Assembly: GCA_027531145.1 (NCBI GenBank)
Contig: JAPZRF010000003.1
Span: forward strand, 62,001-126,000
Direction of reading: 5' to 3'
Length of the DNA stretch: 64,000 nucleotides
Source of the DNA: Brevundimonas sp.
GTDB taxonomy: Bacteria > Pseudomonadota > Alphaproteobacteria > Caulobacterales > Caulobacteraceae
Below the pieces are notes generated by a model. The model worked only from the letters and a program-made list of their open reading frames with translations. It was not told the origin of the DNA and did not search any database. Shown here piece by piece: positions 7,039 to 15,000 of the stretch. Position numbers and translations under genes: made by a program. Each line of letters opens with the position of its first letter. Within the stretch, counting starts at the first letter, position 1.

Positions 7039-7340
7039 GCCCGCCGCGGCGGCTGGCCGAGCTGCTGGAGCCGGTGGAGGCCGAGACCCCGTATGGCGGG
7101 CGCAGCGTCAGCCATGTCCCGCTGGGCTGGACCTGGGCGGCGCTGGCCCCGCGGGCGCGGTGGGCGGGGACGGAGGCCGGGCGCGACGCCGGGATAGAGA
7201 CGACCACGGCGGAGACGCGCGCCGATCCGCGGCTGCAGGTCGGCCGGCGGCTTCGTCTGGCGGACGAGTACTGGGAGATCGTCACGGTCGACGCGCTGTC
7301 GCCCGGGCGGGTACGGCTGGGGTTGGAGCGGCGGCGATGA
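7035..7340 (+). CDS. GTA head-tail adaptor (g7), head closure type
   Basis: A 101-residue protein starting with GTG 7035, overlapping the g6 stop as GTGA. The sequence RRLAELLEPVEAETPYGGRSVSHVPLGWTWAALAPRARWAGTEAGRDAG and the closing YWEIVTVDALSPGRVRLGLERR fit the small beta-barrel head-closure/head-tail joining family that seals the head after packaging. Order and four-base overlaps on both sides (the next start overlaps as ATGA) match RcGTA g6-g7-g8. Individual motifs are weak, so the call rests on order plus overall pattern. Confidence 0.85.
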   Translation: MSPPRRLAELLEPVEAETPYGGRSVSHVPLGWTWAALAPRARWAGTEAGRDAGIETTTAETRADPRLQVGRRLRLADEYWEIVTVDALSPGRVRLGLERRR

Positions 7341-7738
7341 GCGGGGCGGAGAATGCGCTGGTGCGGGCGCTGGTCGCCCATCTGAAGGCCGATCCGACGC
7401 TGGCGGCCTTGGTGGGCGGACGGGTTTGGGAGGATCTGCGGCCGGGGGCCGCCTTCCCGCAGCTGCTGCTCGGGCCGGGCGAGAGCCGGCCGGTCGCGGC
7501 GGACGGGGATCTGGTCGAGCACCGGCTGACGCTGAGCTGCGCCTCGCGGTTCCAGGGGCTGGAGGAGGCGCGGGCGGTGGCCGCGGCGGTGCGGGCGCGG
7601 CTGGAGGGCGCGCGGCTCGAAGGCGACGGGATGCGGACGGTCAGCCTCGGCGTGACCTTCGTCGACGCCTTCCGTGCGCGGGACGGGGCCCGGGCCTGGG
7701 CGGTGATCCGGGTGCGGGCGGTGACTGAGGGTGAGTGA
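7337..7738 (+). CDS. GTA tail terminator-like protein (g8), DUF3168 family
   Basis: A 133-residue protein. It begins ENALVRALVAHLKADPTLAALVGGRVWEDL and continues with FPQLLLGPGESRPVAADGDLVEHRLTLSCASR. This is the DUF3168 pattern of tail completion or terminator proteins, which cap the tail and attach it to the head. ATG 7337 overlaps the g7 stop (ATGA). The last codons read into the left arm of the heptamer inverted repeat that follows; its TGA lies inside a GAGTGACGAG unit, so the C-terminal TEGE may be repeat-shaped. Confidence 0.88.
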   Translation: MSGAENALVRALVAHLKADPTLAALVGGRVWEDLRPGAAFPQLLLGPGESRPVAADGDLVEHRLTLSCASRFQGLEEARAVAAAVRARLEGARLEGDGMRTVSLGVTFVDAFRARDGARAWAVIRVRAVTEGE

Positions 7739-7854
7739 CGAGTGGTGAGTGGCGAGTGGCGAGTGGCGAGGACGCCGCTATGCCGATGGCGTCCGTGAGG
7801 CCCCGTGCGCGATGGACCAGCGTCTCGTCACTCGCCACTCACCACTCGTCACTT
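7734..7854. repeat. GCGAGTG heptamer inverted repeat between g8 and g9, near-perfect arms
   Basis: The left arm (7734-7770) and right arm (7824-7854) are complementary over about 30 bases with roughly one mismatch: AGTGACGAGTGGTGAGTGGC on the left pairs with GCCACTCACCACTCGTCACT on the right. About 53 bases separate them. The right arm ends 19 bases before the g9 start. This is the cleanest of the four heptamer blocks in the cluster. The spacer holds no other feature that I can see. Confidence 0.9.
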
Positions 7855-7873
7855 GAAGCAGGGAGATGCACCG

Positions 7874-8296
7874 ATGGCGGCGCAGAGGGGCAGGGACATC
7901 CTGCTGAAGATCGCGGACGGGGCCGGGGGCTTCGTCACGGTGGCGGGGCTGCGGGCGCGCACCCTGTCGCTGAATGCGCGTCCGGTGGACGCGACGGACT
8001 CCGACAGCGCCGGGCGCTGGCGCGAGCTGCTGGACGGCGCCGGGGCGCGCTCGGCGGCGGTGAGCGGCGAGGGGGTGTTCCGCGACGCGGCGTCCGACGC
8101 CCTGATCCGCGAGGCCTTCTTCGCCCAGGCGGCGCGGACCTGGCGGCTGGTGATCCCGGACTTCGGGACGCTGGAGGGGCCGTTCCAGGTGGCGGCGCTG
8201 GAGTACGCCGGCGAGCACCAGGGGGAGGCGACCTATGCCGTCAGTCTGGCCAGCGCCGGGGAGATCGGCTTCACCGCACTGGCGCCGACGCCGTGA
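7874..8296 (+). CDS. GTA major tail tube protein (g9)
   Basis: A 140-residue protein beginning MAAQRGRDILLKIADGAGGFVTVAGLRARTLSLNARPVDATDSDS. This is the signature opening of the phage major tail (TP901-1/GTA g9) family, which polymerises into the tail tube. FGTLEGPFQVAALEYAGEHQGEATYAVSLASAGEIGF at the end fits the beta-sandwich. ATG 7874 follows GGGAGATG. The upstream open frame back to 7805 is repeat-derived. The stop overlaps the g10 GTG start (GTGA). Confidence 0.93.
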   Translation: MAAQRGRDILLKIADGAGGFVTVAGLRARTLSLNARPVDATDSDSAGRWRELLDGAGARSAAVSGEGVFRDAASDALIREAFFAQAARTWRLVIPDFGTLEGPFQVAALEYAGEHQGEATYAVSLASAGEIGFTALAPTP

Positions 8297-8592
8297 GCGG
8301 GCTGAATGGCGTGCGGGGTGAGGTGCGGGCGACGCTGGGTGGGGCCGAGCGGCGACTGTGCCTGACCCTCGGGGCGCTGGCGGAGATCGAGACGGAGCTG
8401 GGCGTGGCCGGGGTCGAGGCCCTGGCGGCGCGGCTGCGGGCCCTGTCGGCGGCGGACCTGAGCGTGGTGCTGGCGGCGCTGTTGCGCGGGGGCGGCGAGG
8501 GCGAGGCGGCGGACGCTCTGGCGCAGGCCCCGGTGATGCCGGCGGAGGCGGCGGCCGCCGTGGCGCAGGCCTTCGTCGCGGCGGCGGCGTGA
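8293..8592 (+). CDS. GTA family protein g10 (tail assembly)
   Basis: A 99-residue protein from GTG 8293: SGLNGVRGEVRATLGGAERRLCLTLGALAEIETELGVAGVEALAARLRALSAADL. This is the pattern of the GTA g10 (rcc01692-like, gene transfer agent family) proteins found just after the tail tube gene. They are thought to act as tail assembly partners, though I know of no defined activity. Four-base overlaps with both neighbours (GTGA at each side) show it is part of one translated block. Confidence 0.85.
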   Translation: MSGLNGVRGEVRATLGGAERRLCLTLGALAEIETELGVAGVEALAARLRALSAADLSVVLAALLRGGGEGEAADALAQAPVMPAEAAAAVAQAFVAAAA

Positions 8593-8768
8593 GCGGGGCG
8601 ACGCCGTGGGCGGAGCTGCTGCGGACGGCGGCGGGACTGGGCGTGGCGCCCGAGGCCTTCTGGCGGCTGTCGCTGCGGGAGTGGCGCTGGCTGACGGTGC
8701 CGCGCGGCGGGCCGGCGCTGGGCCGCGACGGGCTGAGGGCCCTGATGGAGCGATATCCGGATGACTGA
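8589..8768 (+). CDS. GTA tail assembly chaperone (g10.1)
   Basis: A 59-residue protein: SGATPWAELLRTAAGLGVAPEAFWRLSLREWRWLTVPRGG. The FW.LSL.EW....P motif marks the small rcc01693/phage tail assembly chaperone family encoded between g10 and the tape measure. By analogy with lambda G/T-like chaperones it would coat the tape measure before the tube polymerises. Start GTG 8589 overlaps the g10 stop; the last eight bases overlap g11. Confidence 0.88.
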   Translation: MSGATPWAELLRTAAGLGVAPEAFWRLSLREWRWLTVPRGGPALGRDGLRALMERYPDD

Positions 8769-9297
8769 CGGCTTCAGGGACGACCGGCCCGACGATGTGC
8801 GGGCGCGGGCGGCGGAGGCGGCCGAGGCGCTGAAGGGGCTGGAGGCCCCGGCGGAAGCGGCGGCGCGGGCGATCGAGACGGCCTTCGGACGGGCAGGCGA
8901 GAGCCTGAGCCGGTCGCTGGCGCGGGCGGCGGCGGACGGGGAGCTGAGCCTGGCCGAACTGGCCCGGGCGGTGCTGACGGCGCTGAACGCCGGGCTGGGC
9001 AGCGGTCGCGGCGGCGAGGGGCTGGCGGCGGCGGTGAGCGCCGCGGTCGGCGGCCTGTTCGGCGGGGCCCGGGCCGAGGGCGGGCCGGTGCGCGGCGGGG
9101 GCGCCTATCTGGTCGGCGAACGCGGGCCGGAGGTGTTCCGGCCGGCGGGCGGCGGCGTGATCGAGCCCGTCGGCGCCGGCGGGGTCAGCGTGACCCTGAA
9201 CCTGACCGGCGTCTCCGAGCGAGAGCTGCTGCGCTCCGAGGCCCAGATCGCCCAGGCCCTGGCCCGAGCGACGCTGCTCGGGGCGCGGCGGCTATAG
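8761..9297 (+). CDS. GTA tail tape measure protein (g11)
   Basis: A 178-residue protein. The N-terminal half is a charged amphipathic helix region (RARAAEAAEALKGLEAPAEAAARAIETAFGRAGESLSRSLARAAADGE). The second half is Gly/Ala-rich with a hydrophobic stretch. It ends with AEGGPVRGGGAYLVGERGPEVFRPAGGGVIEP, the tape-measure C-terminal signature (LVGERGPE). Tail length scales with tape measure length, and this short protein fits the short GTA tail. ATG 8761 overlaps g10.1. The cluster is broken after this gene by two opposite-strand genes before g12. Confidence 0.9.
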   Translation: MTDGFRDDRPDDVRARAAEAAEALKGLEAPAEAAARAIETAFGRAGESLSRSLARAAADGELSLAELARAVLTALNAGLGSGRGGEGLAAAVSAAVGGLFGGARAEGGPVRGGGAYLVGERGPEVFRPAGGGVIEPVGAGGVSVTLNLTGVSERELLRSEAQIAQALARATLLGARRL

Positions 9298-9309
9298 GTC
9301 CCGGTCGCC

Positions 9310-9594
9310 TCACCCCGGCGGCATGATGGTGACCGTCACCGGATCATTCGTGTCCAGTCCGGCCTTCCTGCACTGCGGCTCGGTCAGATTGAAGAAGAAG
9401 ACGTCCGATCCCTTGCCCCACGGCCGGATGTTGCGCGGGAAGGGCCCGGTGCCGTTGAGCAGGACCATCGCGGGGTAGGCCACGCCTTCACGCGACGCGT
9501 GCTCCGCCCGAACGACGATGTAGCGCGGCAGGCTGTCCTGCTTGCGCAACACCCGCGTGGCGAAGGTCACGGACGCGGCCGGGGGCGCGGTCAT
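9310..9594 (-). CDS. Small DUF1905-like protein
   Basis: A 94-residue protein on the strand opposite to the GTA genes. It reads FATRVLRKQDSLPRYIVVRAEHA, then AYPAMVLLNGTGPFPRNIRPWGKGSDVFFFNLTEPQCRKAGLDTNDPVTVTIMPPG. The layout (an opening strand, a central loop with fully exposed polar residues, then KAGL...D.VTVTI) resembles the small DUF1905 beta-barrel domain, whose function is not known. It faces g11 convergently across 12 bases and lies 24 bases downstream of the DUF805 gene. The two may form one transcription unit inserted in the GTA cluster. Assignment is tentative. Confidence 0.55.
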   Translation of the reverse strand: MTAPPAASVTFATRVLRKQDSLPRYIVVRAEHASREGVAYPAMVLLNGTGPFPRNIRPWGKGSDVFFFNLTEPQCRKAGLDTNDPVTVTIMPPG

Positions 9595-9618
9595 GGTCAG
9601 CCCCGGCCCTGTTCCCTT

Positions 9619-10275
9619 CTAGATCCTGCCCTTGGGGTCCTCGCCGTTGCGGTTGGGGCCGCGCGTGCCCTCGACCAGGCCGATCCACAGCAGGAAGCCG
9701 AGGTTGGCCAGCAGGAGCAGCCCCAGCCAGCCAAAGATCGGAGCGACCATGGCGATGATCGCGGCCGGGTCCTCGGCCTCGAGGGCCGGGGCGTTCATGA
9801 TCGCCTGGAGGCCGATGCTGGCGACCATGGCGATGGTGCCGACGATGTTGAGCACCCAGGGCAGGATCACCAGCCAGCCGGTCAGGCCCATGTCGTGCAG
9901 CCGCTTCACGCCGATGGCGAAGGTCGGCCACAGCAGTAGCAAGCCGACGAAGGGGATCCAGCTGGTCAGCACATTGGCCGCCAGGATGATCAGCCAGGCG
10001 ATCCAGAAGTGCGAGCGGCGCAGGCGACCCTCGAACGAGAACAGGGCGCGCTGCCAGTCGAAACCGCCGACCTGGGCCGGCAGGCCGAGAGAGGCGCCGC
10101 CGAGCCCCATGATCTCGGTGGCCTCGCCGCCGACGGGGACGAAGTCGACCTTCTGGCCCGGGCGCACTGGGCCGTCGCGCAGGGCCAGGCTGTTGAAGCT
10201 GTAGCGGGCGCCGTCGTCGCCGCTGATCAGGCCGGCTCCGGCGGCCGCGTCATAGCTGAGAACCTCGCCGCGCAT
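9619..10275 (-). CDS. Cold-shock-like domain fused to DUF805 membrane protein
   Basis: A 218-residue protein. Residues 1-65 (MRGEVLSYDAAAGAGLISGDDG, RYSFNSLAL, VRPGQKVDFVPVGGEATEI) resemble a cold-shock or OB-fold domain. From about 75 (FDWQRALFSFEGRLRRSHFW) begins a DUF805 inner-membrane domain with about four hydrophobic segments: IAWLIILAANVLTSWIPF, VGLLLLWPTFAIGVKRLHD, WLVILPWVLNIVGTIAMVAS, and FGWLGLLLLANLGFLLWIGL. It ends in a short GPNRNGEDP tail that is common in DUF805 proteins. ATG 10275 has GGAGGGATGCC upstream; the upstream open frame to 10440 is not needed. DUF805 function is unknown. It lies opposite in orientation to GTA genes g11 and g12. Confidence 0.82.
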   Translation of the reverse strand: MRGEVLSYDAAAGAGLISGDDGARYSFNSLALRDGPVRPGQKVDFVPVGGEATEIMGLGGASLGLPAQVGGFDWQRALFSFEGRLRRSHFWIAWLIILAANVLTSWIPFVGLLLLWPTFAIGVKRLHDMGLTGWLVILPWVLNIVGTIAMVASIGLQAIMNAPALEAEDPAAIIAMVAPIFGWLGLLLLANLGFLLWIGLVEGTRGPNRNGEDPKGRI

Positions 10276-10348
10276 GGCATCCCTCCCTGTGGCTTCCCGA
10301 CGGGCAGGATGACGGTGCGTTGCGTCCAAGATCAAGGGAGGCGGGCAA

Positions 10349-10978
10349 ATGAGTGCGACAGAGAGCTTCCACGAGGTGCGTCTGCCGGCTCGTCTGGCGT
10401 TCGGCTCGACCGCGGGGGTGGAGCGATGGACCGAGATCACGACCCTCGCCAGCGGCTTCGAGCGGCGTTCGACGCCCTGGGCCTTTGCGCGCCGGCGTTA
10501 CCTGATCGGGGCCGGGGTACGGTCGCTGGACGATATGGCCGAGCTGGTCGCCTTCTTCGAGGCGCGGCGCGGGCCGCTGTACGGCTTCCGGTTCCGCGAC
10601 CCGCTGGATTTCAAGTCCTGCGCGCCGTCGCGACCGGTGGCGGCGACGGATCAGGCGCTGGGCGTCGGGGATGGCGCGCGGACGCGGTTCGGCCTGGTGA
10701 AGGCCTATGGCGACGTGGCGCGGCCGATCGTCAGGCCGGTGACGGGGTCCGTGCGGGTGGCGGTGGACGGGGTCGAGCTGGCCGCGTCCGCCTTCGCCGT
10801 CGAGGCGACGACGGGAGAGGTGACTCTGGCGACGGTGCCGGGGCCGGGCGCTCAGGTGACGGCCGGCTTCGCCTTCGACACGCCGGTGCGGTTCGAGAGC
10901 GACCGGCTGGAGGTCACGCTGGAGGGGTTCGCCGCCGGGCGGCTGGTGGCCGTGCCGCTGATCGAGGTGAGGCTCTGA
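10349..10978 (+). CDS. GTA distal tail protein (g12), DUF2460/TIGR02217 family
   Basis: A 209-residue protein: FHEVRLPARLAFGSTAGVERWTEITTLASGFERRSTPWAFARRRYLIGAGVRSLDDMAELVAFFEARRGPLYGFRFRDPLDF is the hallmark of the TIGR02217 (GTA g12) distal tail family. These proteins form a ring at the tail tip that carries the hub. ATG 10349 follows GGGAGGCGGGCAA. The gene starts 73 bases after the divergent DUF805 gene, so its promoter or read-through must cross the inserted pair. It is followed by g13 after one base. Confidence 0.95.
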   Translation: MSATESFHEVRLPARLAFGSTAGVERWTEITTLASGFERRSTPWAFARRRYLIGAGVRSLDDMAELVAFFEARRGPLYGFRFRDPLDFKSCAPSRPVAATDQALGVGDGARTRFGLVKAYGDVARPIVRPVTGSVRVAVDGVELAASAFAVEATTGEVTLATVPGPGAQVTAGFAFDTPVRFESDRLEVTLEGFAAGRLVAVPLIEVRL

Positions 10979-10979
10979 C

Positions 10980-11633
10980 ATGCGGGTCGTTCCCGAGGCG
11001 CTGGCGGCCCGCATCGAGGGCGGCGCGGCGACCCTGTGCCATGTCTGGTTGGTGCGGCGCGCGGACGGGCTGAGGCTGGGCTTCACCGACCACGACCGCG
11101 ACCTGATGGTGGAAGGGGTGGGCTGCACGGCCGCGTCCGGCTGGACCGTCGGTGCGGCAGAGACGGGCCTTGGACCGGCGCCCGGCGACGCGGCGGCGGC
11201 GGGGGTGCTGGACGATGCGCGGCTGACGGCGGCGGATGTGGCCGCCGGGCTCTACGACGCCGCAGAGGTGGAGCTGTGGCGGGTCGACTGGACCACGCCG
11301 GCGCTGCGGGTGCGGCTGTGGCGCGGGCAGATGGGCAGGGTGCGGCGCGAGGGCGACCGCTTCGTGGCCGATCTGGAGGGGCCGCTGGCGGCACTGGAGC
11401 GGACCATCGGCCGGACCTTCGCCCGAACCTGTGACGCGACGTTGGGTGACGCCCGCTGCGGGGTCGACCTGGCGAGCGCGCCGCAGCCGGTCTGCGACCG
11501 GCGCTGGGCCACCTGCACCGGGGTGTTCGGCAATGGCGTCAACTTCCGCGGCTTTCCCGACATCCCCGGTGACGACTGGCTGAGCGCCACGCCTCGCGAG
11601 AGCGTGCGCCACGACGGCGGGAGCCGGCGGTGA
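10980..11633 (+). CDS. GTA hub protein (g13), DUF2163 with four-Cys motif
   Basis: A 217-residue DUF2163 protein: ALAARIEGGAATLCHVWLVRRADGLRLGFTDHDRDL at the start, then ELWRVDW and LWRGQMG. Cys151, Cys160, Cys172 and Cys179 form a cluster near the C-terminus. In the published RcGTA structure the hub protein holds an iron-sulfur cluster at such a site, and all four residues are kept here. The protein forms the baseplate hub between the distal tail ring and the fibre protein. The stop overlaps the g14 GTG start (GTGA). Confidence 0.93.
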   Translation: MRVVPEALAARIEGGAATLCHVWLVRRADGLRLGFTDHDRDLMVEGVGCTAASGWTVGAAETGLGPAPGDAAAAGVLDDARLTAADVAAGLYDAAEVELWRVDWTTPALRVRLWRGQMGRVRREGDRFVADLEGPLAALERTIGRTFARTCDATLGDARCGVDLASAPQPVCDRRWATCTGVFGNGVNFRGFPDIPGDDWLSATPRESVRHDGGSRR

Positions 11634-12082
11634 GCCGGCGGGACCTCGCCCTCGCGGTGGCGCGGAGCTGGCTGGGCACGCCGTACCGGCATCAGGCCAG
11701 CCTGCGTGGGGAGGGGGCGGACTGCCTCGGTCTGGTGCGCGGAGTGTGGCGCGAGGTGATCGGGCCGGAGCCGCAGGATGCCGGTCCCTACAGCGCCGAC
11801 TGGGCGGAGCGGTCGGGCGAGGAACGGCTGCTTGAGGCCGCGCGAGTCTGGCTGGTCGAACTGGTGCCCCACAAGGCCCAGCCGGGCGATGTGCTGCTGT
11901 TCCGCATGGCTCCCGCCGCGCCGGTCAAGCACTGCGCCATCCTGAGCGGCGACGACGGGGCCGAGGCCCGGATGATCCACGCCTACTGGGGGCGGGCGGT
12001 GGTGGAGAGCTGGATCGGCCCATGGTGGCGACGGCGGCTGGCGGCCGCCTTCACCTGGCCCGGCGACGGCGAGGGAGGCTGA
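11630..12082 (+). CDS. GTA cell-wall peptidase (g14), NlpC/P60 family
   Basis: A 150-residue NlpC/P60 peptidase that would cut peptidoglycan peptides during DNA delivery. Catalytic residues are visible: Cys32 in GADCLGLVRG, His101 in VKHCAIL, and His117 in MIHAYW as the likely third residue. The upstream VARSWLGTPYRHQA is the usual family opening. Start is GTG 11630, coupled with the g13 stop. The product lies next to hub and fibre proteins, which fits a role at the tail tip. Confidence 0.94.
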   Translation: MSRRDLALAVARSWLGTPYRHQASLRGEGADCLGLVRGVWREVIGPEPQDAGPYSADWAERSGEERLLEAARVWLVELVPHKAQPGDVLLFRMAPAAPVKHCAILSGDDGAEARMIHAYWGRAVVESWIGPWWRRRLAAAFTWPGDGEGG

Positions 12083-12083
12083 G

Positions 12084-15000
12084 ATGGCGCAGGTGGTCCT
12101 GGGCTCGGTCGGGGCGGCGGTGGCCGGGCCTGCGGGCCGGTTGATCGGCGCTGTTGCCGGACGGGCGCTGGACGACGCCCTGGTCGGGGCCCTGACCCCG
12201 GCGCGGGAGGGGCCGCGCGTCGACGGGCTGCGGCTGACCTCGGCGGCGGAGGGGGCGGGTCTGCCCTTCGCCATCGGCCGCAACCGGGTGGGCGGGCAGG
12301 TGATCTGGGCGGCGCAGTTCCGCGAGCGCCGGCTGGAGCGCGGCGGCGGCAAGGGCGGTCCGGCGCAGCGCGACTATGCCTATTCGCTGAGTTTCGCCGT
12401 CGCCCTGTGCGAGGGGCCGGTCGACGGGGTCGGGCGGATCTGGGCCGATAACCAGCCGATGGACCTGACCGGGGTGAGCTGGCGGCTGCACCGCGGCGAC
12501 GAGGGGCAGGGGCCCGACCCGCTGATCGCGGCGGTGGAGGGGGCTGCGCCGGCCTATCGCGGCGTGGCCTATCTGGTGTTCGAGGATCTGCCGCTGGCGG
12601 TCTGGGCCAACCGGCCGCCGATGATCAGCGCCGAGGTGTTCCGGCGACCGGCGGGGGACGGGGCGGACCTGGAGGGGCGCATCAGCGGCGTCTGCCTGAT
12701 CCCCGGGGCCGGGGAGTTCACCCTGGCCACGACGCCGGTGCTGCGGCGCACGGGCCTGACCACGGTCGAGGCAGAGAATGTGCATGCCGCGGACGGGCGG
12801 CCCGACCTGATCGTCTCGCTGGAACAGCTGGAGGCGCAGTGCCCGAACCTGACGCGGGTCAATCTGGTGGTCGGCTGGTTCGGCGACAGCCTTGAGGCCG
12901 GGGCCTGCCGCATCCGCCCCGGGGTGGAGCGGCGCGACAAGGCGACCGAGCCGCTGGACTGGTCGGTGGCGGGCGAGACTCGGGCGACGGCGCATGTCGT
13001 CTCGCAGGTCGAGGGCCGGCCGGCCTATGGCGGTACGCCATCGGACGATACGGTGCGGCAGGCGGTGGCCGAGCTGAAGCGGCGCGGCCTTGAGGTGGTG
13101 CTGTATCCCTTCCTGTTCATGGACGGCGACGGCTATCCGTGGCGCGGCCGGATCACGGCTGACGACCCAACCATGGCGGCGGCGGACATCGCCGCCTTCT
13201 TCGACGGGCCGGAGGGTTTTGACCGCTTCATCCTGCACCATGCGGCACTGGCTGCGGAGACCGGCGCGGACGGGCTGTTGATTGGCTCGGAGATGCGCGG
13301 CCTGACAACCAGCCGGGCGACCGACGGCAGCTATCCGGCCGTGGCGCGGCTTCAGGCGCTGGCGGCGGCGGCGCGGGCGGTGGTCGGGCCGGGGCCGGCG
13401 CTGTCCTATGCGGCGGACTGGTCCGAGTACTTCGGCCATCAGACGGCCGACGGCGACCGGCTGTTTCATCTGGACCCGCTGTGGGCCGATCCCGCGCTCG
13501 ATCATGTGGCCATCGACTGGTACCCGCCGATGGGCGATTGGCGCGACGGGGACGATCACCTCGACGCCCTGGCCGGTTACCCGGGCCCGGCCGATCCCGC
13601 CTATCTGGCGGCGCAGATCGCCGGCGGCGAGGGCTTCGACTGGTACTATGCCGATGCGGCGGCGCGAACGGCGCAGGTCCGCACGCCGATCGTCGACACG
13701 GGCCAGGGTGAAGACTGGGTGTTCCGGCCCAAGGACCTGGCCGGCTGGTGGGGCAATCCGCACCATGACCGCGTCGGCGGCGGGCGCAGCCCGACCCCGA
13801 CGGCCTGGGTCCCGGGCATGAAGCCGGTCCGGCTGACCGAGATCGGCTGCGCGGCGGTGGACCGCGGCGGCAATGCGCCGAACCTGTTCCAGGACCCCAA
13901 GAGCAGCGAGAGCGCGGCCCCGCCCTTCTCGCTTGGCGGCCGCGATGACCGGATGCAGCGGCGGCTGCTGCGCGCGCTGTACGACTCACTGGAGGATCGG
14001 GCGCGCAATCCGCTGTCGCCGGTCTATCGCGGGCCGATGATCGCGGGTGCCGAGGTGTGGTGCTGGGACGCGCGGCCGTATCCGGCCTTTCCGGCGCTGA
14101 CGGACGTCTGGGCCGATGCGCCGCAGTGGCGGACCGGCCACTGGCTCAACGGCCGGCTGACCGGGGAGGCGGTCGACCTCATCCGGGCCGTGCTGCGGCG
14201 CGGCGGTGTCGCTGATGAGGAGATGCTGGTCGAGGCGGTGGCCGAAGGGCCGACCGGGCTGGTGACGGTGCGCCCGACCCGGGTGCGCGAGGCGCTGGTG
14301 CCCCTGCTGACGGCAGTCGATGCGCGGCTGGCGGAGCGCGACGGGAAGATCGCCGTGCTCGCGGCCGACCGGGCGGAGGCACCCCTTGTGCTTGACGCGG
14401 ACGATCTTGCCCTGCCGGCGAGCGGAGTGGTCGAGGAGGTGGTGCGGGAGCCGGGCGCGCCGGCGGCCTCGGTACAGGTGCGATATGTCGACGACGGGAA
14501 CGGCTACCAGACCGGCGCGGCCCTGGCGGTGGCCGCGGTAGATGGCCCCCGGGTCACGCTGGACATGGCGGTGAGCTGCGCCCGGCCGGTGGCGGCAGCC
14601 GCCGCGGCCCGCGCGCTGGCTGCGGCCGCGGCGCGCGAGACTCTCGCCGTGTCTCCCGGGCCGCTTGCCCGGCTGCGGCTGGAGCCGGGGGACGCCGTAC
14701 GGCGGCCGGACGGCGGCCTGTGGCGGGTGGCCGGGCTGGCGGACCGGGACGACGGGCCGAGGGCGGAGCTGGAGCTGCTGGAGGCACCCGCGGCGGCGGT
14801 GCCGCCGCCGCCGCCGGTCAGCGATCCGCAACCGCCGACGCCGGAGGGGGCGCGGCCGTTCCTCGCGATCCTCGATCTGCCGCCGCAACCGGGAAGCGAG
14901 GTGGACTCCCGGCCGCTGGCGGCGGTGGCGCGCTCGCCCTGGCGGCCGATGGCGGTCTGGGCGGGCTCCGACGGCGAGACCCTGAGCCTGCGCGGCCGGG

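Noticed and set aside
3961-7854. Heptamer repeats as a CRISPR array
   Set aside because: Units are 7 bases, tandem and inverted, with no regular 30-base repeats or unique spacers and no cas genes.
12051-13766. Long minus-strand frame antisense to g15 and similar frames elsewhere (1527-2918, 13986-15809, 36265-37860)
   Set aside because: All oppose strongly supported genes and show shadow-like composition without motifs or ribosome-binding sites.
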